A stretch of 64,000 nucleotides of DNA from Capitulum mitella (GCA_030062745.1 CP099840.1:31003006-31067005); one strand, 5' to 3'; shown: positions 45,230 to 59,119, counted from the first letter of the stretch. A program made the numbers and translations. Notes: a model not told the origin generated them from the sequence alone.

Positions 45230-46560
45230 CTGCCGCCCAGGGCAGTGGCTGCTTCAGATGCCCGGCTCCGTGGGAGAGCCGGCCGATCCCGACCGTTAAA
45301 ACCGCCGCCCCGAATAGCAGGCATTCTCGGCGCACCGGTCAACCCGCGCTGCAGATACGGAGCGTGGGACGCCGTGCGGCCGGCAGGGGGGGGACGGCCA
45401 GCTGGCGTCGCCGGCGGGGGCCAGGGCCCGCCGGCGGCTGGTCGTGCCGGCTGAGCGCACCGAATCTTGACTGAAAACATCAAAGGCGCTGATATGACAG
45501 ATGCAGCGAGCGATTTCATTACCGACATCATCGCAGGACTGGCTTGCAAGTTCGATCGGTTTGGTGTGATTGCTTCCGATGCGCTGGTTTACACCATCGG
45601 TTTCGAAAACAGGTGACGGTGTCTTCGAGGAACTCATCGCAAGTCGCATTCGCGTTGCGAATCAGAAAACCTGTCGACGCTGTTTCGGCCATCACACGCC
45701 CCAACAACGTTGCATTCTTCGTCAGCCCATATGAAAACATTTGGAAGAGCGTCATTTGCACACAGTCATCGCCCGGTCTTCGTCCTGTTCTGCGTGCTCT
45801 GCTCTGCTTACCAGCGGCCTCTGGCGTGCAGCAGGCGTGGGAAACAGAGGGTCGCCGCCCAGCCGGCAGCCCGGAGTCCAGACTGCGACCCGGCGGCCCC
45901 AGCCAGCTCCAGACCGCGCCGTGTTGATCCAGCGCCGGCCCAATGTCTCTGCAGAACGGCTCTGTTTACCTCGCTGCCTGTTGCACACTTTGTCGGCCTC
46001 AAACACAAACACGGCCCGCCGGCGGGCCGCAGAGCAAATACTCGGCACAAACCGCTTCCGGCCGGCGGCGGGCGGGAAAAACTCTCCTACTGGGCCCGGC
46101 AGAAACTCAGACCCGGTAAGCCATCGAACGACTCAGGTACGCCGGTCACGGTCGGGCCGATGCACTGCCGCCAGTCGAGCTCCCTGCGTCGGTCGACGCG
46201 TTCTGCCGACCTCTCGCGAGACAAAAGACGCCGGCCACAATTTACACCCCAGGGAGAACGGCAGTGCCGGCGGATATATCGACTGCAATTATCGCCAAAC
46301 GGAGCAGACGGCATGTTTAAAGCGACTGCAGTCGTTGCTCTAACGTAACGCGGAGAAAGTGGCCGGATCGTGACACAGAAGAATGCAGGGGCGCACGGGC
46401 AGACGCATGAATGGGCTAATATTACGCGGTCATCTGGCCGCCGGCCGCCTGCTCGAGTCGTGAGAGCGCCGGTTCGTGCGGCTGTGTCCGCCGTTCGTGG
46501 CCGGCCTTTCACCGCGCGCCGTCGTCGGCGCTCTTCACGCAGCTCCTCAGCGGCGCTCGT
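45230..46560. other. GC-rich region, no gene assigned
   Basis: Several overlapping frames up to 212 codons on both strands exist because of high GC. Translations are Arg/Ala/Pro-rich without recognisable motifs, and I see no splice-linked partner. Confidence 0.4.
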
Positions 46561-46569
46561 GATCGGCCA

Positions 46570-49430
46570 CTCAGGACAACTTCAGTCAACACTGCACTCA
46601 GTCTCGGACCACACCACTGAGTGGAGCGTGTTCCCGCCGGTACAGTGGAGAACGGCGAGGCCGACGATTCCGGGACTGGACAATCGACGCTTGTTTGCCA
46701 CTGACTCCCGCACGTAATCGCGAGAATACGATTGCTTGCGATGCTCACACTTCGTGCAAATGGTGTTTTACGGTGCGGAATGCACCCAGCCATTGCTTCT
46801 TGATATTTTCTGCTAGAATTAATCTGAAGTATCGCGCGAGAACACAGCTTGTGTTTTAAAACAGTGGCAAATCCCGGGATGATCACCCACGTTTTCGGTT
46901 GGGTTCTGTAAGCTCTTCTGATGAAGATAAACGACATCTTAATGACTGTGGAGAACAGCACACAAAATCACTCCCACTTAATGATTGTGGGCCAGAGCCC
47001 AGCGAAGACAGATATCCCTGTGCCTTGCAATTCCCCGAGGTCGTTAAAACCACATCTGAGCCAGCCGATCCTCATTTCATTTTTGGGCGTTATGAAAATG
47101 TTTCTCTCTGGGTGACCATATAGTCCTGAAATGGAGCATGGCTCCTCACAATGAAGACCTTTCCGTTGTTGGAATTTTAAAAGCGATCACATCCGTGATA
47201 CATGTGGAATTCCGGACTTCGTATATTTTTAGCTCCATCTCCGCGACATCCACCTGACGAAAGCTCTCGGGCATTTCGTTCTACGAAGGCGGGCTGAGCA
47301 CGGCAAATACCGTACTGCCGAGTCATCGGCCCCCGGACCAGCCTGCGGCCTCGCAGCCGCCACCTGTTGCCCGGTCAGCACGCGGGGCACGTCGCTCCCA
47401 CCGGCAGTGCGCCGTCATTTCCTGCCGAGCCGGCGAGGCCATGGGCCCATTTCCCGGCCGTCCCCGGGGCAACGTTACCTGCGCCCGCTGACGGGTCGCT
47501 TTGGCAACGGGATCCTCCCCGCGTGACCTGGGATGCAACGAGGCTGCTTCGTAGGTCATGCATGCTCACTCGCTTCTTCCGTATTCGAAGATTCTGGGGA
47601 GGAGCTGAGATCTATCGCCTCTGTTGCTTCCTTTTGCCGTTGAGTTTTCAGTTTGACGGACCACTATTACTGCACCAAGCTAGCATGCCTAACCCGATGA
47701 TAAAAATATAAAAACCCGTGGGATATCGTCAGCAAATTTGCTTCGCTTAGGAATGTACTTGAGCAAAAGGTAAGTGATAATCGTGATGAATTACGGTTGG
47801 CATATAGGCGCATTACGGACTGCATCTTCCCTTCCGCGGTAGTAACCAGATACATCATCCTTGATAATTTGCTTGTGACATTGCCACGTCCAAGTCAGTG
47901 GTAATTACGGCAAATTGATGGTCGTACATGAGATGGAACGTCTATTATCTGAGAAAGTAGCTCTGGCGTTGTTTCGCAGACACCCCTGCGCTTCAGAAAT
48001 CCATTTCACGGCGACCATTGCAGCCTCACTCAGTCGACCCTCTCTGCAATGCAAGAACATCCGCAGATCAGTGAGCGATCACACCGCGAATCTCGTCTCA
48101 TCTGCGGCCGCGCCCGATAAAAACCACCAGCCCGCGTGTCGCGTGTCCGCTAGCACACCGTTCATCGATCACCGCTGTCGATACGGGGTTTTTGCACACG
48201 GGCCGGACGTCTCTCTAACACCGGGCCGGAGGCATTGTGCTGGCAGTCTTATCCGGGGCCCGTTAGCCAGTGTTTTACGGGCCCTGTCAGCGGCGGTGCC
48301 AATGCAGGCCGGTCGGGTCGTTTGTTCTGATTAAGGTTGTCCCGCAGACGGATAGGCCGTCAACAAAGCTGCGCTAGAATATGCCGGCAGTCTTACCGAG
48401 CCATCTGTCCGAGGGAACGAAAAGTACTAGGGAGCTAAGCGACTAAGGAAGTTTTGCGCAAACAGAATCATTGTGGCGGCCCTACTCATCTTTATGAGAC
48501 AGTGACGTTCATGTTTTCCGGAATGACTTGCAGTTTTCTTCATCACGGGTACGTGTCTTCCGTCCTGCCTCCTGGATGTGAGCAGGCAGCTGGCCTGTTC
48601 CTCGGCTTTTAGAGAATACGGCGAGGGTGTCACGCTTGGGACGAATCTCCGAGCCGAAAACGGCTTACACGGGTGTTTAATTGCTGGGGAGTGTGGCAGA
48701 TCTCGCTGTCCGCCGCTTGGCATGATTCAGTCCCATTCATGTGGGATTACGGGGGCGACAGCTTGAATGATGGTCTCGCATTCACAGGTGTGTCGGACTC
48801 GACGGAGCATCTATCTGGATGTGCCCGGGCATTTATCATTTTAATACTCTGCGATTAGAGCCGCCCCGCTTGTAAAATTCCGCGCCCCGGCCATTAGCGT
48901 CCCTGTTGTGCGGACGACTGGAAAGAGCACCCACGACATGTTCCGGTGACAGCTTGTGGACGGAGATAGAGCCAGCCACAGCCCACGAATCTGATGACGT
49001 GTCGCCGTCTTCTGGCTTTTTTGCAAACAAAAACAGCATTTGATTGCTCTAGTTGGTCTTGGCTTAGTCATTGGGGGTCATTAAATTGGTAAAAAGAGCA
49101 AGGGGATCTTTGGTCATATCTGTGTCTTGAAGAAGTCACGTCAGCGGAGTAAAATTTGTCGCAGAAAAAGGGAAGACAGAAGACAGACAAATGGGTAAAT
49201 AATGCCTGGCATATAAAATGTAAGGAATTAAGAAGTCGTATGAAAAAAGATGTCAAGATCAATGGGCGGAAAAACATCAAGTTCGCACAGAAAAACACGG
49301 ATTTGTAGCCCTAAGACGTTTTTCATGCGGCTGCTTGTCCGCTTTCCCGTACAAACAAGCGTCCCCACGGAATTTTCGACTCAACAACTCTCACCCAAGG
49401 GGTTTTCAACTCGAGGTCCGATGCATTGGC
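46570..49430. other. Intergenic, nothing recognised
   Basis: Alternating GC-rich and AT-rich unique sequence; no gene, RNA or repeat recognised. Confidence 0.4.
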
Positions 49431-49439
49431 TGTCGTCTG

Positions 49440-49800
49440 AGAAGGCGCGCGAAACGTAACGACTGGTCTTATGGCCAGATGCATGGGTCCCGATTGCAAT
49501 ACATCGTCTTATGAAGAGAAAGTGGCCATTGTGGAGGCGTAAATTTCCATTACGGCGGAGATTAAGATGTTTTCATGTGGGCGGATGGGAGCGGCGTCCG
49601 CTCGGTGCCGGAGAACGGCCGCTATTTTCCACACCGGGATATTGCCCGGCCCGTTTTAATCAAGGGGTTTAGAGCGGCGACGCTCCCGGTCCGGGCCCAT
49701 TTCATCGGACCGTTATGCCGCCCACAGGACAAATATGCCCTGTTGTAACTCATCCAATCTAGTCGGCGCTCGGACGGAATTAGGGTCCCGTTGCCATTGG
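49440..49800. promoter_or_regulatory. Candidate regulatory patch
   Basis: Dense alternation of GC-rich blocks with ATTACGG, TTAATCAAGG and ATTAGGG-like cores, no repeats and no frame. It looks like non-coding sequence under constraint, but that cannot be shown from one genome. Confidence 0.2.
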
Positions 49801-50299
49801 CGTGCGACCGCGGCAGGTGGCTGCATCATCGCGGGAGCGATTCGCGCCAAGACATCGCCTTCGTAAATAATGTATTGTGTGAACCTGGTTCGCCACTTGC
49901 AATGTCTCTGTCACCGTTTCATGGGAAAATGTTAAGAGAAGCTAAAACCAATATAAATGCTCTCGTTAGCACAACGGTCCTCGACTCTTGACCCTATTCC
50001 CGCATGGGGAGGGGGGCCAGAAGCCCCCTCTGGTTTCTTGTCTGCGATTTCCGGGATTATACAAGCAGCTTCACGAAACACGGTCGCTTTTATTACCTAT
50101 TCTTCCTCGTATTTTGACAAATTTTCCTAATTTTATTTTCCCCACGGGTAAAGCTAGGCTACATTTTGGGAGGCACCACAGGCCATTTTCGGCACTGTTA
50201 AAGATAATGGAAAAATGATTACCGAAAATATAGTTTGTAAGATGTAACTTTAAGTTTTCTGAGTGCACGGGTAAATAAGTGGAAAGATATACAAAAACA

Positions 50300-52400
50300 T
50301 TTTTGCTGGCCTGAGGTACCTTGAAAAAGTCAAGTGAAAGTCAGAATTCAAATTTTAATTTCATGCGAATATTTTTGGCGATTTTTTTTAAATAACAAAT
50401 TTACCTGAGAACATGGTACTCTACGCGTGTTTGAAGTTCCATGCTGCTATCGGGTGGGGTCAAAGATTTATGACCTAAAATATCTGCGCATGCCATGTAT
50501 GACGATGGTCATAAACAGGATTATTGGAAATATCGTCGATTCAGATGATTGGAAACGTTTTTCAAACACTACGAAATGAGCCCAAAACCATTACCTTGTT
50601 GACTATGTTGACTATGAGGTCATCCTGAGCTTACTCAAGTCAAAAGTCGTAAGATGACAGGATTAACATGCGACCATGACAATCGCTCCTTTTTCATGCC
50701 CCTGGCGCCGCCTGTCCCTGTATAATACGAACAATGTAATGCAATTTGTATTTTGATTAGAAATTGTTCGAAAAGATATTTGTAACTTTTATGCTAATTC
50801 AGTTATAAGGAAACTATTCTCCCATTTTCCAAGTTCTGTAAATGCCTGTCAATTTCCTCAAAATTTTTCAACATATGGGCCGAAGGAAGACATCCCAACG
50901 GTTAGCTCTCGAGCCACGCTAATTCCCTCACAGTCGTTCAATAAACATCGCAGTTATAACAAGTAAAAATATACTTTTTTTGCCCTTTTCTATCTTTTTG
51001 CCCGCCCCGTATTTACTCTAACTAGGTTTTCAAAACTTCTTTTTTATAACAGCGCAGTTTAAATCATGATGAATCGATTGCCGTTTGTCGAGATAAAATC
51101 AGACGTATGGTTCTCGAGTTCTCGGAGGGGGGGTGAAATAATAAGGTGAATAAGAATAATAATAATGAATAAGAAATAAGAAATACGGAAATTCTATTGG
51201 CGCAAAGGGTACGGGAATATCGTTAACACGCGCATGGTTGGGGAATCACTTTGATTCACCAGAGGTTTTCCGGAATACGTCCCAAACAGGGCGGCGCAGC
51301 CAGGCAAAATTTAGCACAGTTGTACCAAACTGAAAAGCCGAGTTTTTACTTAGAAAAAATATCAAGTTCTTCCAGAATCACCAGTTAGAGTCCGTCAACG
51401 TCAGGTCATGGTTTTCAGAAATGGTCAGTTTTAGGGTAAACTTCAAACTGTTGTCACGAATACAGTTTTAAAGACGGACTCAAACTTTTAAGGGTGCGCA
51501 GACAACCAACTGAAAAAAGTGAAAAAAAATCGTGTGGTTGATCTGAGGACGGGTGACGGAGTCAGAACGAGGTCAAAGGTCAAAAATTACTTCCAGACAT
51601 AAAACTTTTGTTCTTAACATCTCAGCTATCAAACTGGAACATATGTAAAAAAAAAAACACTTCATTTTTTACCAGTGTAACAAGTTCCTGGTGGATATCA
51701 GGTCAAGTCACGGAGAGATGACCAAAAATGTGTTCGCACGTACCTGTTTCCTGTGGAAGTTAAACAATGAAACGCAACAACTTTGTTGTTCAACACCTAA
51801 TTCAAGACTAAAATGATCCAAGATAACAGCAGAGATGATTTCACACGTATTTTGATGGTTTTCATCTCTTCTAGGTCATCTCAGGCCACTGGCCCGAGAT
51901 AAACTGTATTGACCTTGGTACGTCCGTTTCTGCAGCAACCTGCTTTTTGACCCTCAATTCGAATTCAGCGCCCAATGTTACCCATGTATGGTACACGCTG
52001 ATGTAAACGCGTATCAAAAAGGAAATGGATCAGATGGGTTTTGCCTTCCGCCTAGCATTTCGCGCCGCGTACTGTTCAGACGAAGCCGGGGAAACGCAGT
52101 TAAGTTTTTACTTACTAGTGCTAAATACTTTAGTGGTAAAGTTGTACCGGGTGGTGGTAGTTGGCTTTGTAGAACACATTTGCGCAATTTTCACTTTTCT
52201 CGAGGTCACTGTATGAAGTGTCCTAGGTTGACCTCAGATGGCCTTGGGGGCCTTGGTGACAGAAATTTGAGTTGTGAGGTATTTTCACGTGCGAAATTAG
52301 AATTCAGTGCCAGAATTTACCCCGAAATACCACAGAACAAGAAACATGACGCTTCGTAACATTATAGCCATATGGCTCAAGCTGTGCTGAAGCACTAACC
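50300..52400. repeat. AT-rich stretch with AGGTCA half-sites, probable old repeats
   Basis: Style and composition resemble the interior of the 1.1-kb TIR elements that follow. It contains a perfect direct repeat of AGGTCA spaced by one base at 51570-51582. No coding frame is credible. Confidence 0.4.
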
Positions 52401-52406
52401 CGCCCC

Positions 52407-53559
52407 CGACTGAGGGGGCAGTTGACCCCCCCCGGGATTTTTCTCGGATTGCGAGAAAACGAACAAACACAGAGCCACGAAACTTGGTGTACCTTTTGCT
52501 TGATTGTTTTTACACCTTGCTCCAAAGTGTTGACCTCCAGTCAATTCAGATGTCTGACCAAGGTCAGGTCAAACGGACTGATGTCCAAAAAGTCTAGCGC
52601 CCTGTAACTTTTTCGCAAAACAAGATATCACAATAGTATTTTCAGAGATTAGTGATCTTGATAGATGCAACAAATCTGCTGTCTAGATTTTTCGGAATTT
52701 TACGGGTCATTGACCTAAGGTCAAGCCCATTTTCAAGACATGTCGTTTTTTTCGGAAATTGGTGGATTTTTCATAACATTTTTAGTGTGGAGTGAAGCAG
52801 ACATCTATGTACCGTCATTGGGCAAAGTATCAATGACTTCCAGCCTTTGACCTGAGGTCAGGTCACGAATAACAGTTGTGAACCAAAATGTACCGCCGTC
52901 AAAATCAGCGGTAAATTACTCAGAATGGGTAGAACTGGCTTGCACAGACATAAGTAATATCAAGAAGCTCAAAAAGTTTGAAAAAATAGCATATTTTAGA
53001 AATAAACAGGCTCTCGCGAATAAACCTCCGCCAATTTTGTAGATTGGCAACTAATGAATTTTTCCAAAGTTTAAGCATGACAAACCGTGACAAGAACCAC
53101 TAAAATTCAATAAAATTTGCATGGATAGGCTTATGTCGCGAAAATGAAGGAACGCTAAAATTAGTTCCCAGTTAATTTCTTTCTGCGTACGGCTGCGGCG
53201 CCCGCCCACAGCCGGCCCGAAAATTGCCGTGTCTTTAACTCAACGTTTCGGCGTATATATTGAACAAATCTGAGAAATTAGGCGTGTATCGGCATCCGAG
53301 GACCTTTACTTGTGCGTTGGTTCCTTCACCTATGCGTTATTAGTCATAGCCCTTGAGATTCAGGCCGTTTCTCGGTCTCATGCAATCGGCTATGATAAAA
53401 CATATGTAGTACGTAAATTGCTTACATATTACCTAAAACTAGAAATGGGACCAGTTTCGAGCTCTTTTCGGCGCAAGCTTTCCAACGGTGTGCTTATTTT
53501 TATCGGGCGACCAACCGTTCGTGAGTTGGAGGGGGACGGTGAACCGCACCCCTCAGTTG
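52407..53559 (-). mobile_element. 1.1-kb terminal-inverted-repeat element, copy B
   Basis: An opposite-orientation relative of copy A. Its left end reads CGACTGAGGGGGCAGTTGACC; its right end, read inverted, starts CAACTGAGGGG and continues to a TTCACCGTCCCCC segment. The interior matches copy A along most of its length but is clearly diverged by point changes and small indels, so this is an old pair. No protein is encoded. Confidence 0.72.
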
Positions 53560-53564
53560 GGCGT

Positions 53565-55400
53565 GATCGTCGCCGACCGACGGTCGTGCACGGGCTGAGA
53601 AGCAGAAGTACTGAGCCAAGCATTTCAAATAACTTACCATCCCTTGCAATTCTGTGTGGCTGACAACATTGGCCTCTTCATCTGGGCTCTGTGACAAACT
53701 GTGTTCGCGGTACAAGAGAAAGGCTGGCGAGCCGCACCAAATTTGACCCCCTTTGACCCCATTTGACCTTGAAGATCACATTCTAGAAACATCAAACTTC
53801 TGCACAAGAGGGTTCCTTTAGATTTGCATCTACGCTGCCAATTTGTTGTATCTGGTTTCATTAGTTTGCTAGATCTTAGCGATTCAAATGAACCCCCATC
53901 CGAACGCGTTGTATTTGACAGTCACCCGAGCGAGTGTTAAAATAGTTGGAAAGCATGGCCTCACCCCATTTGTTTTGACACTGTACAGAGAGATTCTAAC
54001 AGAGACCCAGAACAACGCATATTTTTTTTAAATAAGTTAAACTAACTTCTGCGAATAGCTGTCTCATTAGTTAAAAAAAAATCTGAAGTCTGGTAGACCG
54101 CACAAGTTATAATTTCGGGGAATTTAGGATTTAATTGTTGAACTTAAGCCGCTTAGCTTTTCACTTGCCTGGTCTCGGAACAATGGATGACGAAGTGTAA
54201 ATGCCGAGGCAGACCAGCGTTCTGTTCAGCAGAGTAGTGTCAATCTGTGGATATAGATGCTTTTGCTTGGCATGCTTGGCAAAACCCTCGGGCAGATAAA
54301 AAGTCGCTTCATGTCATTTCATGTTGCATTGTCGTGTCGTGACCATCTTCATGTCGTGACCCTTAGCAGAGCAACACTGACTTATGACGAAATGCTAACA
54401 AAACCGCTGCACCATTCTACATTTCATCGCAGCACGTTTCACCGACAGAGCACACAGGATACCACTCATTGCCCGAAAAGCTCGAGTCTGAATGTTAGAA
54501 GAGGTTATACGTCAGGTATAGTCCCTGCATGGAGGCGCAGATACCGTATTGACGTCATTTAATGTGAACAATGCGGTTGAATGTGGCCAAAAGCTTGGCT
54601 GGTGGCTGACTTAACTGGGGTGAATAAGTTGGGCCAAGTCCGATATTAAAATATTCTGGACCAATGATCAAAGGCAGGAATGTGCTCACTATTCGTGCAT
54701 CACAGGTCCTTACGTACATTCATAGATGAATGAAGAGGTGCACAACAATTACACGAGCATTCGTTACGTGAATTTCAGCGTTCTGTTGACTTATGGTTTT
54801 TCAGTTTTCCGACCTGTCACTCATGGAAACTCTGAAACCTGATAAGGAACAGCCTTTGTCATAAATTAGAGATAAAAAACCTGTAACAGCGATATTCGCA
54901 AACGAGAAGAGGATATAAACAACATTTCCTTGTATATCACAAAATGTTGACACCAATCACGTCAAGAACAAGAAACGAATTTTTGAACCTTGGCATCAGA
55001 TATCTTCCCTGAAACTGAACTCCACTCGAACAAAAGGTTTATTACGTGTTTTTTTTTAATGGACAGGAACTCGCAATTGTTTTTTTTTTTTGGGGGGGTA
55101 ATCAAAATAAACTTTTTCTCCGTCAGATGCCCATAAGCAAGCATTCTACGTGCCGCTGAACTGATGGAATAAAACGTACGCAAATATATATTTAAGTAAC
55201 TAATGCATTCTTCATTTACATACATTTCTTATTGGTAAATGACCAATTTTCCCCACGTGTTCGAAATGTGACGTCATTTGTCACAGCGCTGCTTCCGTAA
55301 GTAGTGGGACAAGATGAAGCTATTCGGCTGGTGGCAGTGACGATATCACTGACCCAGATATAGCCTGTTACGGTCTGTAATTCTCAAACTGAACTGCAAT
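53565..55400. other. Intergenic, nothing recognised
   Basis: Contains three TTTGACC-type direct repeats at about 53742-53770, and TGACGTCA at 54550 and 55269. No gene seen. Confidence 0.4.
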
Positions 55401-55429
55401 CATTGCCTACGTTAATCAGTCGCCGTCCA

Positions 55430-55660
55430 CCCTATTGCTAATGAATAGCTTAATCTCGTCCCGGCCGGTGGGCGGGCTGCTGGCACGTGGGCTTCCGTGG
55501 ATATCTCGGACCGGGGACGCTCTCTCTGGCCGTGATCCCTGCCCTGACAGCTGGCACGCTCCTCTTATCCCGCGTGATCCGCTCTTATTTCATCGCTCAC
55601 CCCGCCGCCGTTGTATTGTTGCACTAATTGACAAACAGGATTACCGTCCGTGGACGGAGC
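55430..55660. promoter_or_regulatory. Candidate regulatory patch
   Basis: Unique GC-rich sequence with CTAATGAAT, CTTAATCTCG, ACAGCTGGCA (E-box) and ACTAATTGAC. A regulatory role is inference. Confidence 0.2.
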
Positions 55661-55689
55661 GAATCCCTGCGTAGGGTCCTGGCCGGGTG

Positions 55690-55908
55690 GGCGAGAGGGA
55701 GAGAAAAAAGATCGAGAGAGAGTGAAAGAGGGGAAAGAGGGCGAAAGAGAGAGGGAGGCAGAGAGAAAAAGAAGAAGAGAGAGGGGAAGGGAGGAAGGAA
55801 GAAAAGAGAAAGAGGTAGAGAAGATAGAAGGGTAGAAAGGAAATGGTAGAAAGGAAGAGGGAAGCAGGAGGAAGAGGAGAGAGGAAGAGGTAGGAGGAGG
55901 GGGAGAAC
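55690..55908. repeat. Polypurine tract of about 220 bp
   Basis: Almost all A and G on the plus strand, an irregular GAAAG/GGAAG mixture with few interruptions. It produces Lys/Glu/Arg frames on plus and Leu/Ser/Pro frames on minus. Confidence 0.95.
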
Positions 55909-56279
55909 CATTAATCGATACGCGCTGCGTCGCGCCGCGTCCGTCTCCGCCGCTTCATCAGGGCCGCCGGCCGGTTGGAGTGCTCCGGCCGGGCACGCGG
56001 CCGTTTCACGAGCGGCCGGCTTTGCGGGCACGCCGGCCGGCCGTACCTGGGATCGATGCGGTGCCGCCGCGGCCCGCCGGCGGGACCGGCTGCGCCTGAT
56101 TGCCGCGCGCGTCGGAGCAGGGCTCGTTTGTCGGCGGTGCCGCGCTCCCGGTGCGGTCCATTCTGAGGGAGCTGCGCGGTCTGCGGCCGGCGGGTTGAGG
56201 CCTGCGGTATCGGGGCGTCTCGGGATGCATGTTTCATTACTCGAGTGTTCACGTTATGTTGCGGCTTCATGCGAACCCG

Positions 56280-57900
56280 TTGAGAACGGGGGTAGTCGAA
56301 AGTCCTTCGCAGACTTATTGAGATTTATGCAGAATTGAATCTTTACTTGAACTATCTTACAGTGTGCATGAAATCAAATTGCGTTTCCATCGCATTTCAT
56401 TGAACTTTATTCCAGCTCTACAAGTTTCCTTCGCCTGGAGGTGGCTTTACGAAGTTTTGCATGGCTGCGCCCATCTGAAAGGAGTACGGCGTAATAACAA
56501 CTTTGAGGAAAACCTGCACCTAAGGCGTTTCCCACAGGAATGCAAATCGTGTTGCTGTTGAGGTTTCTCATAGGTTACATTTTTAGATGGCATGACGGGG
56601 CTGTGTGGCGATGCTAAAGGATAATGGGATTCTAGTAAACCTCTTTCCAAAAGTGCTCCAGAATATAATCCAATATTCTGCGAGTTCTGTGAGCTTAACT
56701 TGAAAATATTAGTTGAGCCACACATCTTTATTGCTAAGTGTCTGGGGGAGAAACTTGGTAACCTTTGGTGTCTCAAATGCCACTTTTGATCTAACGCTCA
56801 TGGTTTAAGACAATACTATGAAAATTACTCCTTTCCTGACCTTTGGCCGAAGCGAAAGACATTTTGGCGGTCTTGCAGGCTTATTTTGAGGATCTCTTGA
56901 GTCATCCGTCCCATTTAAAATATCTTAGTCACACCGTAAGTCCGTTCCTTCACCTAATTCTACAGTCAATCTAAGCCAGTCCCACAAATGGCCACCTTCC
57001 TTCTGCCCTCCTGGTTTAACAGATGGTCTGCCACGAGGAGTGAAAAAATACTAGTTTGTCGTACCGACAAACTTTGCCGCGGAACAAAGCATTGAGATTG
57101 GACGCAGCCTACGGTGAGTTCTCTGACGAACGTCATGCCATTATGTTTGAAAGACATCGCTTTCTCATAGGCTTTTGGAACAATAGTGGCTGGCACATGA
57201 AGACTATGCATGACGGTACAGTCCTGCATCTCTGCCCCCTGAGATCGCGTTATGAATCGAATCTGCGGCAACGGAACTGGGCTCCGATTAATTTAGTCCA
57301 TAGGAACAGCTGACTGCTTGATGAGGGCATCCGGTGCGTGGACCATATGATAACCCCTGCAGCCTCAATCCCAAGTCGCGTAATGAGATTGGGTCTGATG
57401 TAACCTTGTCTCCTGTGCGAGGCTCGGTCAGAGAAGACCGCGTGACGACTGGTCCAGCGGACCCATTTTGCTACTGATACGTTTTGCATCGTGAAGCATT
57501 TCGCTCAATCCTTCATTTAGACGCGCCCTCGGAGAAGAGAGTGAGATCTTTACCAGCAAGGTCACCGACGACCGTCTCAGACGTGTAGCAAGCGGCTCAG
57601 TTCTGCAAGACTGTAATGAGGAGTTCGGACAGGGTAGCATCGTGATAACCTTGCCAAACGAGTGAGGAGAGCGATCGATGATTTGGACGATGACCACCGT
57701 CCACCGTCGTGCTAAAAGCACCCTGGCCGAGACGGACCATGTGGTGCAGTGCAATGAGGGGTGAGTTTACATCATGTGATGAGATGCTCTCGTCCGGATA
57801 TGCTCTGTCTGATATGATATGGATATGATATCCCCAGTCCCGTGTGATGAGAGCTGTAATGCGTTCATACAACGGGATGAGATTCTCTTGTCAGCCACAC
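56280..57900. other. Intergenic, no gene assigned
   Basis: Contains several minus-strand frames of 80-110 codons (56447-56776, 56966-57271, 57597-57872). None has a recognisable domain, and they do not join by visible splice sites. Confidence 0.35.
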
Positions 57901-58239
57901 CAGTATCCAGGTAAGGCACGGTCCAGCTATATAGCTGTATCACCTCCATCAATGTGAAGACCTCTCCGGCGGTGTGGTGATCTACACTGCGCTGTGATGA
58001 CTTGCCCGGCGGTGTGATGACCTTCCCAGCCGTCCGACGAGGGGTCAGACGGCCGCGGCCGGACGCCGCTAATGGGGGTGCGGTGTGTGCCCCCGGATGT
58101 GGCTGACCATCGATCACCAGACACCACAGTCTGGTATTGGCCGGCCGATCGCGGCTTGGTTTGTCTGGTCCGGCCACAGCACGGCCTCCCCTGCCGTCTA
58201 AACCCGAGTCCGTAACGGCTGGACCCGAGCCGACGCCGG

Positions 58240-58690
58240 AGCACGACGCGTGTGGAGGCGCCAGTGGTGGTCGCCAGAGCGCGATGCGTGTGGGGGCGCC
58301 AGTGGTGGTCGCCAGACCGCGATGCGTGTGGGGGCGCCAGTGGTGGTCGCCAGACCGCGATGCGTGTGGGGGCGCCAGTGGCGGTCGCCAGAGCGCGATG
58401 CGTGTGGGGGCGCCAGTGGTGGTCGCCAGACCGCGATGCGTGTGGAGGCGCCAGTGGTGGTCGCCAGAGCGCGATGTGTGTGGGGGCGCCAGTGGCGGTC
58501 GCCAGACCGCGATGCGTGTGGGGGCGCCAGTGGTGGTCGCCAGACCGCGATGCGTGTGGAGGCGCCAGTGGTGGTCGCCAGAGCGCGACGCGTGTGGGGG
58601 CGCCAGTGGCGGTCGCCAGAGCGCGATGTGTGTGGGGGCGCCAGTGGCGGTCGCCAGACCGCGATGCGTGTGGGGGCGCCAGCAGTCGAC
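58240..58690. repeat. 38-bp minisatellite, about 12 units
   Basis: The unit is GCGATGCGTGTGGGGGCGCC followed by AGTGGTGGTCGCCAGACC. Units differ at a few fixed positions (GGGGG/GGAGG, GTGG/GCGG, ACC/AGC) that occur in varied combinations. As 38 is not a multiple of 3, translation cycles through three peptide phrases every 114 bp, and long frames appear on both strands. Confidence 0.95.
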
Positions 58691-59119
58691 GCACACAGGG
58701 GATGAGTGAACGATGCGTAGAAGCGGCGGTGGACAGTCGGGGAGAGGGTTTGGTAAAAGCAACGGTGGACGCCATGAGTGTGGGGTGAAACGGCCACCCA
58801 GAGACGGGTCTGCAGCAATGGTAACAGATCATTTGCGTGGAACTGTGAGAATGCTCATTCATACTGACGTCACAAGCTGGCTTGTCCTGTCAGGGAAAAA
58901 AAACACGGACAGAATATATGGCAGGGGTTCCCTATTCAAGGAGGCTGTAATAAACAATTTGACGATGTCGTCGTTTACACCATCAATAACTGTTTGTTCC
59001 TCTGACGACAGTAAACAATTACGTTTCGGGTCATTTTTCATCTGGTTTTGTAAGCCAATGTTTGCTTGTTGCACAATCGACCAAATTAAAACACGGATAG
59101 GTTACGAGAAAACGGCTCA

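Noticed and set aside
57767..58862. Long minus- and plus-strand frames up to 331 codons with HTHRGLATTTGAP-like repeats
   Set aside because: They are products of the 38-bp minisatellite and cycle through three frames; no flanking gene structure.
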